A DNA stretch of 64,000 bases. It comes from Thermococcus sp. Lineage in GTDB: Archaea; Methanobacteriota_B; Thermococci; Thermococcales; Thermococcaceae. Below are positions 51,273 to 58,597 of this stretch, piece by piece. The translations under genes and the position numbers were made by a program. Location of the stretch: the NCBI RefSeq assembly GCF_027023865.1, contig NZ_JALVUC010000003.1, forward strand, positions 66,327 to 130,326, read 5' to 3'. Numbering within the stretch: the stretch's first letter is position 1; every line of letters starts with the position of its first letter. The notes below the pieces were generated by a model that saw only the letters and a list, made by a program, of their open reading frames with translations, searched no databases and was not told where the DNA came from.

Positions 51273-52114
51273 CCAGAACGGTTGACGTTCTCCAGAACGT
51301 AAGTAATGGGGACGTTCTTCGGATTCTCAACCTTAACGCTCATGTTGAAACCGAGGGCGTGAATGTGAACGGTGGAGCCGTTGACGAGCCTAATGAAGCC
51401 GCCCTTAACTGTCACGTTCTCCCCATCGACGACGCGCCAGTAGTAAATGAAGGGTTCAACCGTGGCGAAAGGCTCAATCGTCCAGTACTCCCCTTTATCC
51501 GGAACCCCGTTCCAGTTGGTGTCCCCGATAACTTTCAGGATGATGCCCTCAAACTGACCGCGTCGGACGACATCCCCGGTTGGAACCTTAGCCCCGTCCT
51601 TGAGCTTCATAGCGTAGTCGAGAGCCGCCCCGGCTCCTGCCTTGCTCAGGCCGGTGAAGACGAAGTAGGCCTTCCCGTCCTTGTTGAAGGCCGCCATTAC
51701 ACCCTTGTCTGCCCCAACGAACTCGAAGCCCATCTTGTAAACGATGTAGCCGAAGTAGTCGCGCACGGTTATAACTATCGGCTTTCCGCGGAGGAGCGGT
51801 CTCGCGTCGGCCGGCGAGAGTATTGCCACACCGCCCTTGTAATCGCTCGCGGGAAGTATCTTGGCGCTGGGGAAGTAGTGCTTGGCAATGTTTTCGTAGC
51901 CTTTGCTGGTATAGACCAGTGAGGTGTTCGCGAGCTTTGCCCAGTCCTCAAGGGCCCCTCCCTTTCCGTAGGTGCTGAAATTCATTCCCCCTACCCCCGT
52001 CTGGGTTGCTGTTGGAGAAGGGGTTGACGTTCCCGTTTTATTCCCCCCCGAACCTATACAGCCCGCCGCTAGAACCACGAAGGCGAGCAGAAATGCCAGT
52101 GTATACTTTCTCAT
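51269..52114 (-). CDS. Surface lipoprotein of unknown function, possibly 3'-truncated
   Basis: 281 residues. The signal peptide with lipobox is MRKYTLAFLLAFVVLAAGC, followed by a Ser/Thr/Pro linker (TSTPSPTATQTG) typical of archaeal surface lipoproteins. The body contains ILPASDYKGGVAILSPADA, DYFGYIVYKMGFEFVG and GDTNWNGVPDKGEYW, the last a calcium-loop-like motif. No family recognised. GGTGAACTGC precedes ATG 52114. The last codons (VNRSG) overlap the end of the IS607-type element, so the natural C-terminus may have been cut off; the metallophosphoesterase on the other side of the element may have been part of it. Confidence 0.7.
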   Translation of the reverse strand: MRKYTLAFLLAFVVLAAGCIGSGGNKTGTSTPSPTATQTGVGGMNFSTYGKGGALEDWAKLANTSLVYTSKGYENIAKHYFPSAKILPASDYKGGVAILSPADARPLLRGKPIVITVRDYFGYIVYKMGFEFVGADKGVMAAFNKDGKAYFVFTGLSKAGAGAALDYAMKLKDGAKVPTGDVVRRGQFEGIILKVIGDTNWNGVPDKGEYWTIEPFATVEPFIYYWRVVDGENVTVKGGFIRLVNGSTVHIHALGFNMSVKVENPKNVPITYVLENVNRSG

Positions 52115-52209
52115 GCAGTTCACCGGGGTAGATTGGGGCGTAACCTTAAAGCCTTTTGCAGTTTCCGAATGCCTTTTAAGATATCCCGGGAACTCCGGCC
52201 GGTGAGAGC

Positions 52210-53487
52210 ATGCTCAACAAACTCGTTGGACTACTGGAGAGATTGGATGTTGAGTGGGAGGTCTACTGGGAGGCTGGACGGGGTGGTTCCTTCAGGATAG
52301 AGCGCGAGAATCTTGAGCGCTCCCAGAGAAAGTTCTATTCCGGTGTGGGCCTTAGGATAGGTTACCGGGGCAGGATGGGATTCTCATACATCACCGGACT
52401 TAACCACGACCTAAAAACCCTTGAGGACTTCGTCAGAAAAACGGTCAAGCTCGCCCGAGTTAGCGAGGTCCCCTTCAGGGGGTTCCCTGAATCGAAAAGG
52501 CCCGCCAGCGTTGAGAACATCTACGACCGGAGGATTGAGGAGATCCCCTTTGAGGATGCCCATTCCCTATCCAGAGAATTCGCGGCGATGATGACAGAAC
52601 TTAAGGGCGATGCCACCCTCTCCGGGTCAATATCGCTTGGATTCAACCACTACGGCGTCTTGAACTCAAACGGCCTCGAGCTTGAGGGCCGCTCCACGGG
52701 GATGGGTGTCTCGGTTTACGCCGTCCTCGGTAGGGGAACGGGCTCTTACTACCAGTCTTACCGCTCGCTCCAGTCGCTGGAAGAGCTTGGAAAAGGTATA
52801 GAAGAGTCCCTCCACGATGCTGAGCTGAGCGTGAGGGCGAGGCCGATTGAAAGTTACTCCGGCGAGGTTATCCTCGAACCTATCGCGTTCCAGTCTGTTC
52901 TTTCGATATTCCTCGAGAACGTCTTCGGCGACAGCGTTTACTTCAAGAGGAGCAGGTTTTCATCCCCCGGCGAGACCGTGGGGAGTGAGCTTTTGACGAT
53001 AGCGGACGATGCCACACTTCCCAGCGGTTCAGGGAGTTACCCCTTTGATGGTGAGGGTATTCCGGGTCAGAGAACTGTCCTCATTAAGAATGGTGTTCTC
53101 GAGTCTTTCCTCCTTGACTTCACCTACGCCTCTTTCCTCGGCATGGAGAGCACGGGCAACGCGGCGAGGGACTTTAGGACGAAGCCCCACATAGGGATGA
53201 GTAACCTCGTTGTTGAATCGGGGAAGGACTCTCTAAGGGACTTTGAGGGAGTCGTGGTCAAAGAGGTCTTCGGCGAACACACTGCCAATCCGATAAGCGG
53301 GGACTTTTCACTCACGGTCGGACTCGGTTACGTCGTCAAGAACGACGATGTCAGGCCGTTCCGGGACAACATGCTCTCCGGAAACATCTTCGAGCTTTTG
53401 AAGTCAGTGAAAGCGGTTGAAAGAGAACCCACCCGCATCGGAAGCTTCATCTCTCCCCGCGTTCTTGCCCTGGCTAGGATTGTCTAA
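52210..53487 (+). CDS. pmbA: TldD/PmbA family metallopeptidase-like protein
   Basis: 425 residues, PmbA (TldE) type. GVGLRIGYRGRMGFSYITG in the N-terminal domain is followed by SYSGEVILEPIAFQSVLSIF. C-terminal motifs are GIPGQRTVLIKNGVLESFLL and GEHTANPISGDFSLTVGLGY. TldD and TldE form a heterodimeric protease with the zinc site on TldD (HExxxH). No such motif is present here, which fits the TldE role; a tldD partner is not in this window. ATG 52210 follows GGTGAGAGC. Confidence 0.88.
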   Translation: MLNKLVGLLERLDVEWEVYWEAGRGGSFRIERENLERSQRKFYSGVGLRIGYRGRMGFSYITGLNHDLKTLEDFVRKTVKLARVSEVPFRGFPESKRPASVENIYDRRIEEIPFEDAHSLSREFAAMMTELKGDATLSGSISLGFNHYGVLNSNGLELEGRSTGMGVSVYAVLGRGTGSYYQSYRSLQSLEELGKGIEESLHDAELSVRARPIESYSGEVILEPIAFQSVLSIFLENVFGDSVYFKRSRFSSPGETVGSELLTIADDATLPSGSGSYPFDGEGIPGQRTVLIKNGVLESFLLDFTYASFLGMESTGNAARDFRTKPHIGMSNLVVESGKDSLRDFEGVVVKEVFGEHTANPISGDFSLTVGLGYVVKNDDVRPFRDNMLSGNIFELLKSVKAVEREPTRIGSFISPRVLALARIV

Positions 53488-53541
53488 CCCTCGCTAATTT
53501 TTTATACCAAAAGGGGTTTAATTATTCATGGGTGGTGGAAA

Positions 53542-54039
53542 ATGGTGGTAAAAGATGTCTTCAGCCTGTTCTCTTGCCTCCACCCGGGCGAGACTGTCTT
53601 GGTCGAATATCCATCAGAGTTCCCCTCGGAGGTTCTCTTCTCGAAGCTCCTGGTGTGGGCTGAGGACAGGGGCATTCCCGTTGTCGTGGACGATGTTCTC
53701 GATACGTTTCCACAGTACCTCTCGCGGCTTGAGCTTAGGGCAGTAAATGTGGAGGGGATATCCTCAATACCGATTATAAAGATAGGTGGTAATTGGAAGG
53801 TGGGGAACGTCGTGGGGAGTGTTGACGTGGACAAGCACTCCCTAGGCACCGAGTATTACGAGAGGGCCTATGCTGAGATCACCGGTCGGGAGTTCGTCCT
53901 CAATCCCGTCCTTGGCTTTCACAAGTTCTTCCTCAACCTACCAAACCGAGAGCTTTTACGTCTCATCCGGAACATCTCAACCTTCGTCGGGAAGAGGGAT
54001 CGCGTGGCCGTTTACTTTTCTCAACGTGGACGCCGTTAA
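53542..54039 (+). CDS. DUF257 protein, frameshifted near its C-terminus
   Basis: Single DUF257 domain: HPGETVLVEYPSEFPSEVLF, PVVVDDVLDTFPQYLSRLEL, SIPIIKIGGNWKVGNVVGSV, EFVLNPVLGFHKFFLNL. At VAVYF the frame turns into SQRGRR and stops, while the expected continuation LNVDAVKSGSFYGYYHLLRE lies in the next frame from 54020. One T too many in the TTTT at 54016-54019 explains this. With one T fewer the protein would be 214 residues. It is the second broken DUF257 gene in this window. The ATG follows a GGTGGAAA site. Confidence 0.75.
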   Translation: MVVKDVFSLFSCLHPGETVLVEYPSEFPSEVLFSKLLVWAEDRGIPVVVDDVLDTFPQYLSRLELRAVNVEGISSIPIIKIGGNWKVGNVVGSVDVDKHSLGTEYYERAYAEITGREFVLNPVLGFHKFFLNLPNRELLRLIRNISTFVGKRDRVAVYFSQRGRR

Positions 54040-54187
54040 GAGTGGCTCCTTCTATGGATACTACCACCTGCTCAGGGAGGTATCCACCACCCTCCTCTCC
54101 ATCGAGCGCTCTGGAGATGGTTACGTGGGCAGGGTTCTAAAGGCCGCAGATGACGGGCTTATGGGTGCCAAAATCCCCCTGCCGTGA
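54020..54187 (+). pseudogene. Displaced C-terminal end of the single DUF257 protein
   Basis: This frame reads LNVDAVKSGSFYGYYHLLRE, VSTTLLSIERSGDGYVGRV and ends LMGAKIPLP. It contains the last strand and helix of the DUF257 fold, missing from the frame that starts at 53542. Confidence 0.7.
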
Positions 54188-54394
54188 AGTTTATATCTTC
54201 CACCACCTTGATGATACAGCCTGCGGCGGGGCTTTGGGTTTAATTACTTCGCTACTTGCTTTGGCGCTTCCCGCAGCTCCCGCTTATGTATATCTGGTTT
54301 CTTAACGGGTAATGACCCGCCGGATGGCTGTCGACCACTTTTACGACGGCAGTGAGAGCGGCGATGGGTTTGTCTGTGGCTTTAGAAGAGAGGG
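54188..54394 (+). other. Candidate structured RNA after the DUF257 gene
   Basis: 207 bases without a gene, GC-rich and hairpin-rich. A TATA-like GTTTATATC (54189-54197) could start a plus-strand RNA near 54222. Then come a long stem CTGCGG.GGG/CCCGCAG (about 54222-54277), a stem CGGGT-AATG-ACCCG (about 54307-54320) and GTCG...CGAC (about 54329-54346). It does not match a family I recognise. Confidence 0.3.
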
Positions 54395-54976
54395 TTAAAT
54401 CTGCTCCAAAAGCTTCTTCCTCTTTTCCTCGTATTCCTCCGGGCTTACCACCCCCATGTCGTAGAGTTCCTTGAGCTTTTTGAGCTTTTCAAGCGCGTCT
54501 TCCTTCGCGGCAGGCTCGTGCTCTATCACCTTTCCCGCGGGTGCAAAGCGCGTTACGAGTTCCTTCGGCTTCTCAAGTGTCCACTCCTCACTCGTCAGTC
54601 CCTTGTGCACCTCTATCGATACAGGCTCGACCGCTATCGCGTTGAGGGCGTCCTTAATCGCGTTTATAGTTTCCCTGGCCTGCTCTTTGTTCATCCAGCC
54701 GAGTTTAAGTCTGAACTCGTCCTCCTGTTTGATGACAAAGTCAGAACTCATGATTCCGAGCTTCACGGTTATTCTCTCGAGCTTTTGATATGGGATGGTC
54801 TTTATCTCGTACCTCCCTAGTATCTTCTCGTCAAGGTAGATGATCCTTCTGTCAGTCACTATGACCCACTTCGGCTTCTCTAGGCTTACCTTTTTCTTTA
54901 CAGAGTGGAGTATCCTTTCGCCGGGTTCGAGGGCCTTTTCGAGGGATTTGGGGAGATTCTCACCTTCTTCACCCAT
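54395..54976 (-). CDS. PH-like (bPH) domain protein with SHOCT tail
   Basis: 193 residues. A bacterial-type PH domain covers about 15-110: EPGERILHSVKKKVS, VIVTDRRIIYLDEKILGRYE, then IPYQKLERITVKLGIMSSDF. A short SHOCT motif ends the protein: LEKLKKLKELYDMGVVSPEEYEEKRKKLLEQI, cited here only in part, which usually helps oligomerisation. The protein is soluble; targets are unknown. A GGTGGGAAC site precedes the ATG on the minus strand. Confidence 0.75.
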   Translation of the reverse strand: MGEEGENLPKSLEKALEPGERILHSVKKKVSLEKPKWVIVTDRRIIYLDEKILGRYEIKTIPYQKLERITVKLGIMSSDFVIKQEDEFRLKLGWMNKEQARETINAIKDALNAIAVEPVSIEVHKGLTSEEWTLEKPKELVTRFAPAGKVIEHEPAAKEDALEKLKKLKELYDMGVVSPEEYEEKRKKLLEQI

Positions 54977-55066
54977 GTTCCCACCGTTTTTAATTGGTCA
55001 GCATTGTATATTAACCTGCCGGAAGTCTTTAGTACGTCCATAGACAAACGTTCCTTGGTGTGCACG

Positions 55067-55843
55067 ATGAACTTTGAGAAAAAGCTCCTCATAGGAATGA
55101 TCCACCTCAAACCTCTCCCAGGCTCTTACCTCTACGACGGCGATCTTGATGGTATCGTTGAGGCGGCGCTGAAGGATGCGAAAACCCTGGAAAAAGCGGG
55201 CTTCGACGCGGTGATGGTTGAGAACTTTGGTGACGTGCCCTTCCCGAAGTACGCTGACAAGATCACCGTCGCGGCCTTTACTGCCGTGGCGAAGGCCGTC
55301 CGTGACGAGACCAGCCTTCCCCTTGGAATAAACGTCCTCCGCAATGATGGTATTGCCGCTTACTCCATTGCCTACGCTGTAAAAGCGGATTTTATGAGGG
55401 TGAACGTGCTGAGCGGCGTTGCATACACTGACCAGGGGATAATAGAGGGCATCGCCCACGAGCTTGCGAGGCTCAGAAAGCTCCTCCCCTCAAGGGTCCA
55501 AGTCTTTGCCGATGTGCACGTCAAGCACGCCGTCCACTTTGGGGACTTCGAGGACTCGCTGAGGGACACAGTTGAGCGCGGCTTGGCGGATGCTGTTGTC
55601 ATCAGCGGGAAATCCACCGGAAAGCCCGTCGATGTGGGAAAGTTAGCTCTGGCCAAACGGATTTCTCCCGTCCCGGTTATAGTTGGCTCGGGAACGACCT
55701 ACGACAACCTTTTAGAACTCTGGAAGCATGCTGACGGCTTCATAGTTGGCACGTGGATCAAGCGGGACGGCAGGGTTGAACACGAAGTTTCTTTGGAAAG
55801 GGCAAGAAAACTGGTTGAGTTGGCGAAGAATCTTCGAATTTAG
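55067..55843 (+). CDS. BtpA/SgcQ family protein
   Basis: 258 residues, a TIM-barrel family named after the cyanobacterial photosystem I biogenesis factor BtpA; archaeal members have an unknown, probably enzymatic role. Motifs: LIGMIHLKPLPGSYLYDGDL, FDAVMVENFGDVPFPKY, DFMRVNVLSGVAYTDQGIIEG, ADVHVKHAVHFGD, and VIVGSGTTYDNL with FIVGTWIKRDG at the C-terminus. ATG 55067 follows TTGGTGTGCACG; the open frame to 54905 runs back through the promoter and antisense to the PH-domain gene, so it is not used. Confidence 0.85.
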   Translation: MNFEKKLLIGMIHLKPLPGSYLYDGDLDGIVEAALKDAKTLEKAGFDAVMVENFGDVPFPKYADKITVAAFTAVAKAVRDETSLPLGINVLRNDGIAAYSIAYAVKADFMRVNVLSGVAYTDQGIIEGIAHELARLRKLLPSRVQVFADVHVKHAVHFGDFEDSLRDTVERGLADAVVISGKSTGKPVDVGKLALAKRISPVPVIVGSGTTYDNLLELWKHADGFIVGTWIKRDGRVEHEVSLERARKLVELAKNLRI

Positions 55844-55859
55844 TGGGTTTTCGTTTGTT

Positions 55860-56065
55860 TAAGTTTTATTTCGAATTTTCTTTTCCGAAAGTCTTATTAC
55901 CCAGAAATGCGTAACAAGATAAAACACAGAACCTGTCCCGCTTTTCTTTTCCGCGAGGCGGGTTTCATGGGGGAGTCCGTGAGGGCTTACAACTCCCACG
56001 GCCACCGGTAGTTCACGCCCTACCCCGCCTTTGCGGTTTCTCCCTGAGGAAAGGAGGCGAGATGT
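55860..56065 (+). promoter_or_regulatory. Structured leader of the calcium-repeat surface operon
   Basis: After a TATA-like TCTTATTA (about 55892) comes a run of hairpins: CCCGC/GCGGG (55937-55941/55958-55962), GGGAG/CTCCC (55971-55975/55993-55997), GGTAG/CTACC (56007-56011/56020-56024) and CCGC-CTTT-GCGG (56025-56036). The ribosome site GGAGGCGA follows ten bases before GTG 56066. It could be a regulatory leader or a separate small RNA; no known riboswitch class is recognised. Confidence 0.35.
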
Positions 56066-58597
56066 GTGAGGAATAATAAAACCCTCTGGATTGTGGCAGT
56101 TGCAATCTTCCTCCTCGGTTCCACGGTATGGTACGCACTGGCACTGTCCCCCCCGAGCCTCTCAGGAACCGGAGTCCAGGTTATCAAAACCTCCTCCGGA
56201 ACGAAAGACGGTGGGGAATACCTAATTGAGTACGGCAAGGGAACCTACGGCGATATCGAGTACGAGGTTTTGGCATGGATAGTTCGCTATCCGCCGTCCG
56301 AGATGAAGGACATGGGCTACCATCTGAGCAGCTGGCAGGTGAATTCACTCATCAGCGCGGAGAGCCACGTTGGCATGTACATCGAAGATGCACTCATGGT
56401 GGGTAAGAGTAATGGCACGGAGTTCTATTTCTTCCAGCAGAACCGTACCCTCACCCTGGAAAACAGCGTCAGCAAGAACGGTCAGGTTATAAGCTCACAG
56501 GTAAGGGAAAGGCTCATCAAGCTGAACCCCGAGTTCGTGTACATCCGCTACGCGGTTTTTAACAACTATGTGATCGTTGTTGAGGTATTTGGCCACTGGA
56601 AGTCGCTGACCGTAAAGAATCCTCAGGATAAGTTCGTCAGGAAAACCTGCCACCAAGACACCTTTAACAGGACGGTCTGTGATGAGACGTTTCGGGCGAA
56701 GGAATACGAGTCGTATAAATCGTCGATAGGCCCCTCTAAGATAGGAGTGATGGGCAAATCCCTTGGCGGCGTCATCTCGAGGAACGTTCTCAAAGCGGTC
56801 ATCAACCACATAAAGTCCTCCCCCTCCAAACCCGAGGTTATCAAGGTCACGGTAATGAACGGGGAGGGGAAGGGCGTTGATGTGAAGTCCGGCTACCTCG
56901 GGAAGGTGCCCTTCACCGAGGAGGACGTGAAGAAGGGCTTGAAGCTTACCCTCCTCTTCAGCACCTTCGACGAAAACGCAAACGTCAAATCCTACTCCTT
57001 CTCCTACTCAGGCCCAGGTGGACCGGCGAGTGGGGGTGCGGTGGTCTTCAACGACCTGATGGAGTTTTACTCCTTCATGGCAAACTCCCCTAACAGGACG
57101 CTCGCCTACACCTACTCCGGCTGGGTTTCCAACGCGTCAGGAGGCGTCGTTGTTCAGGTTTACATCCCGCCCGGGAAGCTCAAAGCAGGCCCCTTTCAGG
57201 TGGCCGTCAACGTCAACGACGGCGACGGTGGAACGAAGGCTGAGGTGAGCTGGACTTTCGTTCCCAAGGGCACCGAAGGGAACTCAACTGGCTATTCAGT
57301 TAGGATAACCGCACCCAGGGACGGGGCGACGCTCAAGCAGATCTTCGACGGCTACTTCACTATGTCTCTCTTAGCTGACGTGAAGGGGAGCGGTGCTAAG
57401 AACCTCTATGCCGTGGTTACCCTACCTGACAGCTCTAAAAAGCAAGAGGAGGTCATGGGAGGCACGGTCGCGGATATTATAGAGATAAGCGACCCGGCGG
57501 CGAAGGGCGGAACGGTCAGGGTTGCCCTCTACGGCACGGTGAACGGCTCCAAAAAACTTCTCGCATCGGACTCCGCAAGGGTGAGCTTCGTCTCCAAGGA
57601 GGTTCCAGGGGACAACATCGACAACGACCTCGATGGCCTCGTCGACTGCGACGACCCTGACATAGCGACCTGCAACGCCTGTATCCAGCAGAAGAAGCTC
57701 GAATGGGCTGAATCGCTGATGAACAGGCACATAGCCTACATCCAGAAGATGATGGAAGTCTCGCCGAACATGAGGTCCGTCTACGAGATTTACATCGGCC
57801 ACCTCCACGAGATTCAGGACAAATACAAGGATGATCCGGACCGGATGGTCAAGGAGATGAACGACTACATGGAGGCCAAGGTCTACGCCAACCAGAAGAT
57901 AAACAGCTATCTGAGCATCTTCAAGGACGACCCGGAGAAGAGGCACCGACTGAGGCTTATAGCGGAGAAGTACCGCTACGACCCCATAATGCGCGACATC
58001 AAGATGAAGGACTTCATCTACAGGAACGCCCAGAGCGTGGCCGAGAGTACCGCGATTACCAACGCGATAATAGCAGGGGTCATCGAGCCGCCGCAGTGGC
58101 TCGTCGGCGGCCAGTACGGCTCCGGCGGTGCCCTCGACTGGGCGCACTTCATAGCGTCCAACTTCGAGAAGATCGGGGATACGGTGAAGTTCAAGGGGAA
58201 CGCCAAGGTGAAGATGCTCAGAACGCCCGCAACTGTCTACCTGGTTGCCCTCGACGCCAAAGCCCTGATGGACCAGGCGAGGGAGCTTCAGGACATGAAC
58301 CTGCCCGAGAACACGAAAGTTTCCATAATCGTCCTCGACGGGGCGACGAAGATAGGAAAGCTCCTCGACCCGACGGGCTACTTCGGCAACATGGCGGACG
58401 CGACTTTGGGTGCAATTGTGAACCTCAGGAAGAAGATAGAGGAGCGCAACCAGGGCTGGTTCACCTGGAACGGTTACGTCCTCCACGAGACAGCTATTCC
58501 GGGAATCTACGAGGACTATGAGACCGGCAAGAAGTTCAAACGGGTCGGCGGCGGCTGGCTCAGCATGAACCTCGTGGAGGTGAAGAGCAATGGGTAA
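56066..58597 (+). CDS. Large membrane-anchored extracellular protein with calcium loop
   Basis: 843 residues. The N-terminus KTLWIVAVAIFLLGSTVWYA is a signal anchor. An N-terminal ~190-residue domain, a beta-rich middle (to about 500) with GDNIDNDLDGLVDCDDPD (a calcium-binding loop of the thrombospondin type-3 kind, about 513-530), and a long helical C-terminal part (about 540-843; for example LMNRHIAYIQKMMEV) follow. No known family. It starts with GTG, supported by GGAGGCGA. It overlaps the next gene by eight bases and heads a four-gene operon of exported proteins. It may be part of a cell-surface machine or an S-layer-associated complex. Confidence 0.75.
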   Translation: MRNNKTLWIVAVAIFLLGSTVWYALALSPPSLSGTGVQVIKTSSGTKDGGEYLIEYGKGTYGDIEYEVLAWIVRYPPSEMKDMGYHLSSWQVNSLISAESHVGMYIEDALMVGKSNGTEFYFFQQNRTLTLENSVSKNGQVISSQVRERLIKLNPEFVYIRYAVFNNYVIVVEVFGHWKSLTVKNPQDKFVRKTCHQDTFNRTVCDETFRAKEYESYKSSIGPSKIGVMGKSLGGVISRNVLKAVINHIKSSPSKPEVIKVTVMNGEGKGVDVKSGYLGKVPFTEEDVKKGLKLTLLFSTFDENANVKSYSFSYSGPGGPASGGAVVFNDLMEFYSFMANSPNRTLAYTYSGWVSNASGGVVVQVYIPPGKLKAGPFQVAVNVNDGDGGTKAEVSWTFVPKGTEGNSTGYSVRITAPRDGATLKQIFDGYFTMSLLADVKGSGAKNLYAVVTLPDSSKKQEEVMGGTVADIIEISDPAAKGGTVRVALYGTVNGSKKLLASDSARVSFVSKEVPGDNIDNDLDGLVDCDDPDIATCNACIQQKKLEWAESLMNRHIAYIQKMMEVSPNMRSVYEIYIGHLHEIQDKYKDDPDRMVKEMNDYMEAKVYANQKINSYLSIFKDDPEKRHRLRLIAEKYRYDPIMRDIKMKDFIYRNAQSVAESTAITNAIIAGVIEPPQWLVGGQYGSGGALDWAHFIASNFEKIGDTVKFKGNAKVKMLRTPATVYLVALDAKALMDQARELQDMNLPENTKVSIIVLDGATKIGKLLDPTGYFGNMADATLGAIVNLRKKIEERNQGWFTWNGYVLHETAIPGIYEDYETGKKFKRVGGGWLSMNLVEVKSNG

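Larger units (their letters stand above)
49445..51292 (+). mobile_element. IS607-type insertion sequence (serine transposase plus TnpB)
   Basis: A two-gene element: serine-recombinase transposase then TnpB, overlapping by 20 bases. IS607-type elements have no terminal inverted repeats and make no target duplication, so the ends are estimates. The left end lies in the AT-rich stretch before 49500, which also holds a TATA-like TTTTAAATA (49460-49468). The right end lies past the TnpB stop, where a hairpin AGAACG-GTTGA-CGTTCT (51275-51291) occurs. The 3' part of tnpB and following bases should encode the guide RNA. Confidence 0.75.

Noticed and set aside
54905-55066. N-terminal extension of the BtpA-family gene
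   Set aside because: It lies antisense to the start of the PH-domain gene and across the promoter; ATG 55067 has a good ribosome site and matches the family start.
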